DNA from: JASHVB01 sp049522565
GTDB taxonomy: Bacteria > Pseudomonadota > Alphaproteobacteria > Acetobacterales > Acetobacteraceae
Direction: 5' to 3'
Length of the DNA stretch: 9,943 bases
Assembly (NCBI GenBank): GCA_049522565.1
Contig: JBEKNT010000253.1
Span: 1-9,943 of the forward strand
Shown: positions 1-6,727 of the stretch, piece after piece
Layout: every line of letters begins with the position of its first letter
How positions within the stretch are numbered: position 1 is the first letter of the stretch
Position numbers and translations under genes: made by a program
Notes under the pieces: model-generated
The model's database searches: none
The model's input: the letters and a program-made list of their open reading frames with translations, nothing else
Told to the model about the DNA's origin: nothing

Positions 1-105
1 ACGGCCCTGTTCGACATCTCGAACGAGCGGACCTCGACCATCGTGTTCCCATTCCCGATCGAGATTCTGCGCGCCTGGGGGGCGCAACTGGCAGGCGCGG
101 GCGGC
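1..105 (+). CDS. SPFH/stomatin-like (slipin) protein, C-terminal fragment
   Basis: The window opens inside a reading frame (frame 1) with no start in view. Its first ~27 residues include the stretch STIVFPFPIEIL, which matches the end of the SPFH/Band 7 domain of bacterial stomatins (slipins), where 'NSTIVFPLPIDML'-like text is common. Slipins are membrane-anchored scaffold proteins that oligomerise at the inner membrane, often with an NfeD partner. Homology-like sequence fades after about position 105. The frame then stays open to a stop at 406-408, but from about 143 it runs antisense to ABC transporter remnants, so that stretch is probably not native coding. The original C-terminus has either been lost or is very short. 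The end given is where recognisable similarity stops. Family assignment rests on a short motif, so confidence is moderate. Confidence 0.5.
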
Positions 106-142
106 GAAAAGTCCCGAAGGCCACTGCCGGCCGCATCGACCG

Positions 143-235
143 TCAAGCACCCATGCGCCCGCACAGCCTTGCTGCAATGCCAATGCGCAGGGCGAAGCCG
201 GCAGCAAGGATGGCGAAGTCTGTGGCCAGTCCGAA
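143..235 (-). pseudogene. ABC-2 type permease, C-terminal remnant
   Basis: Read on the minus strand, codons from 235 down to 146 give a 30-residue peptide beginning FGLATDFAIL and ending ARLCGRMGA, with a TGA stop at 143-145. It has the character of the last transmembrane helix and short tail of an ABC-2 (DrrB/YhhJ-like) permease: hydrophobic Ala/Leu/Ile/Phe followed by an Arg-rich end. It sits directly downstream of, and out of frame with, the broken ATPase fragment. The arrangement looks like a deletion that removed the second half of the ATPase and nearly all of the permease. Assignment is by residue character and context only. Confidence 0.4.
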
Positions 236-249
236 CCCACTGGCGCCGC

Positions 250-702
250 CACGCGGCGGATCATGCCGCCCGAGAATCCCCGCACCAGGTGATCGGCGAA
301 CGGTGTCAGCTCCATGGCCGCGAGCGCATGCTTTATGCGCGGCCTCACCTCGCGCGGCGCTACGCGGTAGAGCCGGGCCGACAGCAGGAGGTTTTCCCGG
401 GCTGTTAGCGCGCCGTCCGCCGAGAGAATCTGCGGCACGTATCCGATAGGCCGGCGGACTTGCGCCGGTTAGCGCACGATGTCGAAGCCTGCCACGGCGG
501 CGGAGCCCGCGCTCGGCGGCAGTAATGTGGTGAGCATCGTTACGCTGGTGCTCTTGCCGGGACCATTGGCTCCGATCAGGCCGAACGCCTCACCGGCGGA
601 CCCCGACAGGCTGGTATGATTGACAGCAATGAAGTCACCGTAGCAGCGTGTGAGACCGTCGAGCACAACCGTGGCAGCTGACGTGTGCGGTGCGTCTTCC
701 AC
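250..702 (-). pseudogene. ABC transporter ATP-binding protein (DrrA/CcmA type), broken
   Basis: The N-terminal part (GTG at 700-702, stop TAA at 469-471, 77 codons) carries the start of an ABC nucleotide-binding domain: VVLDGLTRCYG, then Walker A GANGPGKST at residues 44-52. Immediately past the stop, in the same frame, the homology continues. It shows the Q-loop text IGYVPQ (near 447-430), an ENLLLSARLY helix, and the ABC signature FSGGMIRRV (276-250). Relatives usually have Glu or Asp after 'DVVR', so one G-to-T change (GAA to TAA) would explain the stop. After the signature the sequence no longer resembles an ATPase: Walker B, D-loop and switch His are absent. The gene is therefore doubly inactivated, by a nonsense codon and a deletion. 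It once energised an ABC-2 drug, lipid or polysaccharide exporter. No ribosome binding site is visible ahead of the GTG. Confidence 0.8.
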
Positions 703-737
703 GCAGACCGTCGTAGACCCGAGAAGGCGGGAACAGC

Positions 738-751
738 TTGATCCAGATCAA
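738..751. promoter_or_regulatory. FNR/FixK/ANR-type operator, perfect consensus
   Basis: The sequence is TTGAT-CCAG-ATCAA, a full match to the FNR-family palindrome TTGATNNNNATCAA. It lies in the 144-bp divergent region between the broken ABC ATPase gene (minus) and the MFS transporter (plus). It ends 95 bp before the transporter ATG and 35 bp before the ATPase GTG. Centred at 744.5, it would sit at -41.5 for a minus-strand start near 703, where a weak -10-like TACGAC occurs at 715-710. No convincing -10 is seen on the plus side, so the direction of control is uncertain. A 10-of-10 match is expected about once per million positions at equal base composition. Confidence 0.8.
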
Positions 752-846
752 TGCAGGGTTTCGATGTTGGAGCACAGCTTCCGAATGGAAGCGACGAAGA
801 TCGGCAAACGGGACGGCACTCAGTCCACCGAAACAGGAAGCGTGAC

Positions 847-2307
847 ATGAATGATGCAGACACGGCGGGTTCGCCGTCCAACGCGAGCCAGCCGACGGGA
901 TCGGGGGGCTCACCTGGCAGGGCAGCGGAAATCTCTGCCCGGCTGGATCGGTTGCCGCCTTCCCGTCATGTGTGGACCATGGTCCTGCTGCTGTCGCTTG
1001 GCGGAATGTTCGAATTCTATGATCTCTTCTTCACGGCCTACGTGGTTCCCGGGATGGGTGGTTCCGGGTTGTTCACTCCAGATTCACTCGGCGTCTTCGG
1101 GGGACTGGCACGGTTCGGCGTGGCCGGCGCCGGCACTTTCGTGTTCGCTACCTTCGCCGGGCTGTTCGTCGGCAGCATCGTTTTCGGCTCGGCCGCGGAC
1201 CGGTTCGGCAGACGCGCCATCTTCGTCTGGTCGCTGGTCGGATATTCTATCGCCACCCTGGTCCTGGCCTTCCAGGCCTCCGGCTTCGGCGCCGATCTGT
1301 GGCGCTTCATCGCCGGAGTTGCCCTGGGCATCGAGCTGGTGACGATCGACGCCTACATCTCGGAGCTGATCCCCGCGCGCGAACGCGGCCGCGCCTTCGC
1401 CGCCAACCAGTTCGTTACGTTTTGCGCCGTGCCGGTCGTGGCGCTGCTCGGCTGGCAACTCGTCCCGCATAAGCCCTTTGGATTCGACGGCTGGCGATTT
1501 GTCGTGCTGATCGGCTCGGTGGGTGCGCTGGTGGTGTGGTGGATCCAACGCCGCGTGCCCGAATCCCCCCGCTGGCTGGCACGCCACGGGCGCGAAGCGG
1601 AGGCGGAGCAAGTCACCGCCGCGATCGAGACCGCCGTGGCGGCAGAGCTGGGCGAGCCCTTGCCAGCTCCGGGTCCGGCCGTCGCCGACGTGACGACCCA
1701 TGGCAGCCTCGCCGAGATCTTTCACCCGCCGTACCGGCGCCGGACGATCATGATGTCGGTGTTCAACTTCTTCCAGACCATCGGATTCTACGGGTTCGCC
1801 TCCTGGGTGCCGTCGTTGCTGATCGCCAAGGGCATCCATATTACGACGAGCCTCGAATATTCGTTCATCATCGCGGCGGCCAATCCACTGAGCCCACTGC
1901 TCGGCACCTTGATCGCCGACAAGATGGAGCGGAAATGGCAGATCGTCATCGCCGCCGCCTGCATCGCCGCTTTCGGCCTCGCCTTCTCGCAACAGAACAC
2001 CGCGGCATTACTGATCCTGCTCGGCGTCCTGGTCACCCTGTCGAACAACTGGATGTCCTTCGCCTATCACGGCTACCAGTCCGAGTTGTTCCCTACCCGG
2101 ATCAGGTCCCGCGCCGTCGGTTTCGTATATTCGTGGAGCAGACTGTCCGCGGCGCTGGCCGGCCTGGCCATCGGCTACCTGCTGCAGAGCTTCGGTGTGA
2201 CGGCAGTGTTCCTGTTCATCGCTTTCAGCATGGCGATGGTCATCATCTCGATCGGCGCGTTCGGCCCGCGCACCCGGGGTCTGACGCTGGAAGAAATATC
2301 GCATTGA
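847..2307 (+). CDS. MFS transporter (metabolite:H+ symporter / sugar-porter-like)
   Basis: This is a 486-residue inner-membrane protein with about twelve predicted helices after a polar N-terminus of about 45 residues. Visible MFS signatures are GSAADRFGRR (114-123, loop 2-3 motif A), PESPRWLARHG (238-248, end of the N-half, typical of sugar porters and MHS/NiaP relatives), ADKMERKW (357-364, the C-half copy of motif A) and ELFPTRIRSRAVGF (413-426). An acidic patch IELVTIDAYISELIP (163-177) could help bind substrate or protons. The start was chosen at ATG 847 because AGGAAG lies at 835-840 with 6-nt spacing; an upstream ATG at 751 overlaps the FNR box. It is followed after 115 bp by a C-C lyase and a 2-oxoacid dehydrogenase, so it probably imports the organic acid they consume. 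The substrate cannot be read from the sequence. Confidence 0.85.
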   Translation: MNDADTAGSPSNASQPTGSGGSPGRAAEISARLDRLPPSRHVWTMVLLLSLGGMFEFYDLFFTAYVVPGMGGSGLFTPDSLGVFGGLARFGVAGAGTFVFATFAGLFVGSIVFGSAADRFGRRAIFVWSLVGYSIATLVLAFQASGFGADLWRFIAGVALGIELVTIDAYISELIPARERGRAFAANQFVTFCAVPVVALLGWQLVPHKPFGFDGWRFVVLIGSVGALVVWWIQRRVPESPRWLARHGREAEAEQVTAAIETAVAAELGEPLPAPGPAVADVTTHGSLAEIFHPPYRRRTIMMSVFNFFQTIGFYGFASWVPSLLIAKGIHITTSLEYSFIIAAANPLSPLLGTLIADKMERKWQIVIAAACIAAFGLAFSQQNTAALLILLGVLVTLSNNWMSFAYHGYQSELFPTRIRSRAVGFVYSWSRLSAALAGLAIGYLLQSFGVTAVFLFIAFSMAMVIISIGAFGPRTRGLTLEEISH

Positions 2308-2422
2308 CCGGCGTCGCATTCCGATGCTGCGGCGGGCCTGGCGTGGATCGATACATCCCGCCACCCCCGGCGCAGAGAGTTTCCGAATGCGGACCGCACT
2401 TGCATGAAAAGGAGTTTGACCC

Positions 2423-3313
2423 GTGAGGCGAACGACCCTGTTCAAACAATACGTCCTGGCACCCGAGATCCTGATGTGTCCAATCGCGCACGATCCTCTG
2501 GCGGCGAAGATCGCGCAGCGAGTCGGATTCAAGGCGATCGCCACCGCGGGCTACGCCAACTCCGCCGCGTTCATCGCATCCCCGGACGTTGAGCTCATGA
2601 CGTTGACCGAGATGGTGGATTGTGCCTGGCGGATCGTCGATGCCACCGACCTGCCCGTGCTGTGCGATGGCGACACCGGCCACGGCAACGTCACCAACGT
2701 GATCCGCTCCATGAAGCAGTTCGAGAAGGCCGGGGTGGCGACGATCTTCTTCGAGGACCAGGTGTCCCCGAAGCGATGTGGCCACATGTCCGGCAAGGAT
2801 GTGATTCCCGCCGACGAGTTTGTGGCCAAGATCAAGGCTGCGGTCGATGCTCGGGTTGACCCGGACCTGATGATCATGGCGCGGACCGATGCGCTCGCCG
2901 TGCATGGCGTCGATGACGCGATCGAGCGCGTGCACAAATATCTCGAGGCGGGCGCCGACTATGCGTTCGTCGAGGCGCCCGAGACAGTGGCGCAGATGCG
3001 CCGCCTGACGTGCGAGATCAAGGTGCCAATGATGGCAAACATGATTCCCGGTGGCGCCACGCCGATGCTGACGGCGGCTGAACTGCAGGAAATCGGCTTC
3101 GCGCTCGTGGTCTACCCCAACGTGGTGACCTATGCCTATGCTCACGCCGCGACAGAGGTGCTGAGTGAGTTGCTCCGCACCGGCAGCATCGCCGGCTTCC
3201 AGGATCGCATGATCGTTTTCGACGAGTTTAACGCTCTCGTCGGGCTACCGGAAATTCGTGCCGAGGAAGACAGATATTATGCCGATGTCAGAGCCGCCCG
3301 CGCCCCCAACTGA
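2423..3313 (+). CDS. Isocitrate lyase/PEP mutase family C-C lyase (2-methylisocitrate or 2,3-dimethylmalate lyase-like)
   Basis: A 296-residue TIM-barrel enzyme, the usual length for PrpB-like lyases. It starts at GTG with AAGGAG at 2409-2414 and 8-nt spacing. Family motifs in order are TAGYANSA (41-48, substrate loop), DGDTGHG (82-88, Mg-binding aspartates), EDQVSPKRCGH (111-121, with the K-R-C-G-H catalytic loop, C119), ARTDA (153-157), FVEAP (182-186) and ANM (205-207). The KRCGH loop marks lyases that cleave 2-alkylmalate or isocitrate-type acids by retro-aldol/Claisen chemistry. PEP mutases and oxaloacetate hydrolases differ there. Known members release succinate plus pyruvate (2-methylisocitrate lyase) or propionate plus pyruvate (2,3-dimethylmalate lyase). 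No methylcitrate synthase or dehydratase gene is nearby, so a methylcitrate-cycle role is not supported here. The neighbouring pyruvate dehydrogenase-type genes fit a 2-oxoacid product. The exact substrate is unknown. Confidence 0.88.
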   Translation: MRRTTLFKQYVLAPEILMCPIAHDPLAAKIAQRVGFKAIATAGYANSAAFIASPDVELMTLTEMVDCAWRIVDATDLPVLCDGDTGHGNVTNVIRSMKQFEKAGVATIFFEDQVSPKRCGHMSGKDVIPADEFVAKIKAAVDARVDPDLMIMARTDALAVHGVDDAIERVHKYLEAGADYAFVEAPETVAQMRRLTCEIKVPMMANMIPGGATPMLTAAELQEIGFALVVYPNVVTYAYAHAATEVLSELLRTGSIAGFQDRMIVFDEFNALVGLPEIRAEEDRYYADVRAARAPN

Positions 3314-3414
3314 GTGATCCTGACCAAGCGGCCGGACCCGTTACATACGGCGGACCGGTCACTCGGACAACGTACGGTTCGCAACAAATCGGGCGCAGTC
3401 GCCGGGAGATCGCC
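3314..3414. other. Intergenic gap between lyase and E1-alpha, with a weak FNR-like sequence
   Basis: This 101-bp spacer is the widest break inside the last four genes of the cluster. It begins with GTGAT-CCTG-ACCAA (3314-3327), which matches the FNR palindrome at 8 of 10 positions. It could mark a secondary promoter for the dehydrogenase genes. No clear -10/-35 pair or terminator hairpin is evident, and a match this weak can easily occur by chance. Confidence 0.25.
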
Positions 3415-4518
3415 GTGGAAACAGACCGCATCGCCGCCCGCTTCGAGGTGCCCGACACGCGCTATCTCGATCCCACCGGCAGACTCGTCAGGCCATTACC
3501 CGCCGGCTCCCAGGGCAAGGCAACGCTGCTGGCGCTTTACAGTGCCATGGTGCGCGCTCGCAGTTTCGATGCGAAGGCGGGATCACTGCAACGTACCGGC
3601 CGGCTTGGCACCTATGCATCGTCGCTTGGCCAGGAGGCGGTGGCGGTGGGTACTGCCAGTGCGATGCGGCAGGACGACATATTCATCCCTAGCTTTCGCG
3701 AGCATGGCGCCCAGTTATGGCGTGGCGCCACACCGGTCGAGCTCTTGCTCTACTGGGGCGGCGACGAACGCGGTAATGTCTTCGCCAACACCCCCTTCGA
3801 TTTTCCCAATTGTGTTCCGGTCGGCAGCCAGGTGCCGCACGCGGCCGGCGTGGCACTGGCCATTCAGTTGCGTAAAGAACCGCGAGCGGTGGTCTGCTGC
3901 CTGGGCGATGGCGCAACGTCCAAAGGCGACGTCTACGAAGCCATGAACTTCGCCGGGGTCTGGAAACTGCCGGTCATCTTCGTCATCTGCAACAATCAGT
4001 GGGCGATTTCGGTGCCACTGCATCGGCAGACCGCAACGCAGACCTTGGCGCAGAAGTCGATTGCGGCGGGAATTCCCGGCGAGCAGGTTGATGGCAACGA
4101 TGTGATCGCTGTGCGCGCGGTGGTTGGCGCCGCCTTGGAACAGGCTCGAACTGGGCAAGGCGCGCACGTCATCGAGGCGATGACCTATCGGCTCGGCGAT
4201 CACACCACCTCCGACGATGCCAGCCGCTACCGTGACGATGCCGATGTAACACAGCACTGGCAGGCAGAGCCCATCAAGCGCCTGCATCAGTATCTGACCG
4301 ATGCGGGGCTATGGAGCCGGTCCGACGAAGATGCGCTTCTGCATCAGATCAATGCCGAGATCGATGCGGCAGCCGAGGCCTATCTCGCGGTCCCACGGCC
4401 CGACCCGTCGACAATCTTCGATTTCACCTACGCCGAGCTGCCAGCCGACCTGCTTGCCCAGAAACACGCGGCGCTGGATGGCGCGTCGTCGTTGCCCGAA
4501 CGCGAGGCTGCGGAGTGA
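3415..4518 (+). CDS. pdhA: Pyruvate (2-oxoacid) dehydrogenase E1 component, alpha subunit
   Basis: The 367-residue subunit binds thiamine diphosphate and, with E1-beta, decarboxylates a 2-oxoacid and transfers the acyl group to lipoyl-E2. The start is GTG with GGGAG at 3404-3408 and 6-nt spacing. The ThDP/Mg motif runs from GDG (164-166) to NN (193-194). LGTYASSLGQEA (64-75) and the FREHG segment (94-98) are conserved in this family. The YRLGDHTTSDDASRYR segment (258-273) is the active-site loop that is phosphorylated in mitochondrial enzymes. Length and layout match the alpha2beta2 E1 of Bacillus and alphaproteobacterial type, not the ~890-residue AceE. A 3-bp gap separates it from E1-beta. 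Pyruvate versus branched-chain oxoacid specificity cannot be settled from sequence; pyruvate is preferred from the neighbouring lyase and acetate kinase. Confidence 0.9.
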   Translation: METDRIAARFEVPDTRYLDPTGRLVRPLPAGSQGKATLLALYSAMVRARSFDAKAGSLQRTGRLGTYASSLGQEAVAVGTASAMRQDDIFIPSFREHGAQLWRGATPVELLLYWGGDERGNVFANTPFDFPNCVPVGSQVPHAAGVALAIQLRKEPRAVVCCLGDGATSKGDVYEAMNFAGVWKLPVIFVICNNQWAISVPLHRQTATQTLAQKSIAAGIPGEQVDGNDVIAVRAVVGAALEQARTGQGAHVIEAMTYRLGDHTTSDDASRYRDDADVTQHWQAEPIKRLHQYLTDAGLWSRSDEDALLHQINAEIDAAAEAYLAVPRPDPSTIFDFTYAELPADLLAQKHAALDGASSLPEREAAE

Positions 4519-4521
4519 AGC

Positions 4522-5502
4522 ATGACCGAGACAACCATGGTCCAAGCCATCAACATGGCGCTCGCTCGTGCCATGGCGGAGGACGACCGCGTCCTCGTTC
4601 TGGGCGAAGACGTGGGTATCGATGGTGGCGTGTTCCGCGCCACCGACGGGCTTATCAAGCGCTTTGGTGCTGATCGGGTCCGCGATACACCGCTGTCCGA
4701 GGCGGGCATCGGCGGCATTGCGGTCGGCCTTGCGGTGGCCGGATTCAAACCGGTCGCGGAGATCCAGTTCACTGGTTTCATCTATCCGGTGATCGACCAG
4801 ATCATCAACCACGCGACGCGATTCCGCACGCGGACGCGGGGACACGCCACGTGCCCGATGATTGTGCGTGCCCCTTGCGGCGGTGGCATCCACGCGCCCG
4901 AGCATCATTCCGAAAGTCCCGAGGCGATGTTCGCGCACATCCCGGGCCTGCGTGTGATCATTCCGTCGTCTCCGCGCCGCGCCTATGGCCTGCTGCTGGC
5001 TGCGATCCGGGGCGATGATCCGGTCGTGTTCATGGAACCGGCCCGGCTCTACCGAAGCACGCGCGAGCAGATGACCGACGACGGCGAGGCACTTCCAGTC
5101 GACCGCTGCTTCGTACTGCACGAAGGTCGCGACGTTACGCTTGTTGCCTGGGGCGCCATGGTTCCCGAGGCACTGAAAACAGCCAGCGCATGGGAGGCCA
5201 AAGGAGTCAGTGCCGAGGTGATCGACGTGGCGACACTGAAGCCGCTGGACTCCGAAACCATCGTCAACTCGGTCCGAAAGACTGGTCGTTGTATCGTCGT
5301 TCATGAGGCGCCCCTGACGGGTGGCTTCGGCGGCGAGATCGTCGCGCGGGTTGTCGAAGGTGCGTTCACCTCGCTGCTGGCACCGATCGAGCGGGTGACC
5401 GGATTCGACACCGTCATGCCGTTGCCGCGGCTTGAGGAATTCTATCTGCCGAATGTCTCCCGCATCGGCAGTGCGGTCGATCGTGCAATGGCCTACTCAT
5501 GA
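4522..5502 (+). CDS. pdhB: Pyruvate (2-oxoacid) dehydrogenase E1 component, beta subunit
   Basis: This 326-residue transketolase-type partner of E1-alpha completes the ThDP site. Key features are LGEDVG (28-33), the catalytic Glu in PLSEAGI (57-63, E60), EIQFTGFIYPVIDQI (80-94), the conserved His pair in HHSESPEA (128-135), and DTVMPLPRLEEFYLP (296-310) near the C-terminus. It lacks the lipoyl N-terminal extension seen in some alphaproteobacterial PdhB proteins. GGAG at 4512-4515 precedes the ATG by 6 nt. The start follows the E1-alpha stop by 3 bp, and the end overlaps the E2 start by 4 bp (ATGA), so the three subunits are probably translationally coupled and made in matched amounts. Confidence 0.92.
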   Translation: MTETTMVQAINMALARAMAEDDRVLVLGEDVGIDGGVFRATDGLIKRFGADRVRDTPLSEAGIGGIAVGLAVAGFKPVAEIQFTGFIYPVIDQIINHATRFRTRTRGHATCPMIVRAPCGGGIHAPEHHSESPEAMFAHIPGLRVIIPSSPRRAYGLLLAAIRGDDPVVFMEPARLYRSTREQMTDDGEALPVDRCFVLHEGRDVTLVAWGAMVPEALKTASAWEAKGVSAEVIDVATLKPLDSETIVNSVRKTGRCIVVHEAPLTGGFGGEIVARVVEGAFTSLLAPIERVTGFDTVMPLPRLEEFYLPNVSRIGSAVDRAMAYS

Positions 5503-6647
5503 GCACATTCAACCTGCCCGACCTCGGCGAGGGCCTGGAAGAGGCCGAGATTGTCGCCTGGCACGTGGCCGAGGGCGATCACATCGTCGCCGACCAACCG
5601 TTGGTCTCCGTCGAAACCGACAAGGCGGTGGTCGAGGTTCCGTCGCCTCATTCCGGCTATGTCAAGCGTCTGCTCGGGAAGCTGGGCGAGCGGTTGAAAG
5701 TCGGCGCGCCGCTGATCGAGTTCGACGAAGCCCGGCATGCTGATGCCGGCACCGTGGTGGGTGAGTTGGGCGTTCAACCGAGTGCGGCCGCGGCGCCGGC
5801 GTTCGAGGGCTCGGCGCGCGCGACGCCGGAGGTGTCACCGATTGCGGCGGGGCCTGCGCACGCACGGGGTGGAACCTCGCCTGCGGTCCGGACGCTTGCG
5901 CATCAGCTTGGCGTTGACCTGACAGGGCTTCGCGGCAGCGGACCGGATGGCCTGATCACGCGCACCGATGTCGAGCATGCGGCAGCCGACAAAGATAAGG
6001 GCCCATCCGGCGAACCCGCGCCGCTCCGCGGCGTGCGGCGTAGCATGGCGATCAACATGACGAAGTCCCACGCGGAGGTGGTCCCCGCCACCGTCTGGGA
6101 TGAGGCCGATATTGAGCCGTGGTGGAGTGAACACGTCGATGTCACGGTGCGTCTCGTCCGCAGCATTGCGGCTGCCTGTGCGGCGATCCCTCTCCTCAAC
6201 TCTTGGTACGATTCTGCGGCGGAGACGCTGCAGACGTTTTTGCATGTCGACCTGGGCATAGCGGTCGATCTGGAAGGCGGTCTGATCGTCCCCGTGTTGC
6301 GTGACGTCGCGCAGCAGGATGCGGCGGCGCTGCGCCGCAATCTGGACACGCTGAAGGCTGCCGTGCGGACGCGCTCCGTGGCGGTCGCCGATCTGCGGGG
6401 TCCGACAATCACGCTGTCGAATTATGGCATGTTCATTGGTCGCCTGGCGGCACTTGTCGTGTTGCCGCCACAGGTCGCCATCATTGGTGCCGGTCGAATC
6501 ACGTTGCAAGCGGTTCCGCAGGGCAAGGCACTGGCGTTCAATCATCGGCTGCCGCTGTCGCTGACATTCGATCACCGCGTGGTGACGGGAGGTGAGGCGG
6601 CGCGGTTCCTCAAAGTGGCTATCGACGATCTGGAGCAGCGCGACTAG
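5499..6647 (+). CDS. pdhC: Dihydrolipoamide acyltransferase (E2) of a 2-oxoacid dehydrogenase complex
   Basis: A 382-residue E2 with the standard order. An N-terminal lipoyl domain (about 1-76) carries lipoyl-lysine K42 in ETDKA. An Ala/Pro-rich linker follows (about 80-122), then a peripheral-subunit-binding domain (about 126-160, SPAVRTLAHQLGVDL...) that docks E1/E3, a second linker, and the trimeric acyltransferase domain (about 174-382). The catalytic domain shows LSNYGMF (306-312) and the active-site DHRVVTGG (358-365). The family hallmark is HxxxDG; here His359 and Gly364 are kept but the Asp position is Thr363. The domain is also short at about 205 residues. The same substitution may be clade-typical and does not by itself show inactivity. 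No E3 (lipoamide dehydrogenase) gene follows; E3 must come from elsewhere in the genome. Confidence 0.88.
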   Translation: MSTFNLPDLGEGLEEAEIVAWHVAEGDHIVADQPLVSVETDKAVVEVPSPHSGYVKRLLGKLGERLKVGAPLIEFDEARHADAGTVVGELGVQPSAAAAPAFEGSARATPEVSPIAAGPAHARGGTSPAVRTLAHQLGVDLTGLRGSGPDGLITRTDVEHAAADKDKGPSGEPAPLRGVRRSMAINMTKSHAEVVPATVWDEADIEPWWSEHVDVTVRLVRSIAAACAAIPLLNSWYDSAAETLQTFLHVDLGIAVDLEGGLIVPVLRDVAQQDAAALRRNLDTLKAAVRTRSVAVADLRGPTITLSNYGMFIGRLAALVVLPPQVAIIGAGRITLQAVPQGKALAFNHRLPLSLTFDHRVVTGGEAARFLKVAIDDLEQRD

Positions 6648-6664
6648 GCCAGACGACGTGTTGC

Positions 6665-6683
6665 ATCACCGAAAAATGGTGAT
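6665..6683. terminator. Possible bidirectional hairpin between convergent E2 and acetate kinase genes
   Basis: ATCACC (6665-6670) and GGTGAT (6678-6683) form a perfect 6-bp stem around a 7-nt A-rich loop. It lies in the 80-bp convergent gap, which is where a shared terminator is expected. No U-tract follows on either strand (ACCCCC on one side), so intrinsic termination would be weak. Confidence 0.35.
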
Positions 6684-6727
6684 ACCCCCACGATGCCGCC
6701 ATCGCTGCACCGGAAACCTTGGAAACG

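Noticed and set aside
751..846. Upstream ATG extending the MFS transporter by 32 residues
   Set aside because: The ATG overlaps the FNR box and has no ribosome binding site; the ATG at 847 has AGGAAG at ideal spacing.
1084..1992. 302-codon minus-strand open frame inside the MFS gene
   Set aside because: Antisense shadow of high-GC coding DNA: Arg/Gly/Asp/His-rich composition, no family motif.
1536..2426. 296-codon plus-strand open frame in the alternative frame of the MFS gene
   Set aside because: Out-of-frame reading with Arg/Pro/Gly-rich composition, no motif; it merely overlaps the lyase start.
2243..3145. 300-codon minus-strand open frame over the lyase gene
   Set aside because: Antisense to a gene with clear catalytic motifs; low-complexity composition with no domain.
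4309..5304. 331-codon minus-strand open frame over E1-alpha/E1-beta
   Set aside because: Antisense shadow; His/Arg/Asp-rich and without recognisable structure.
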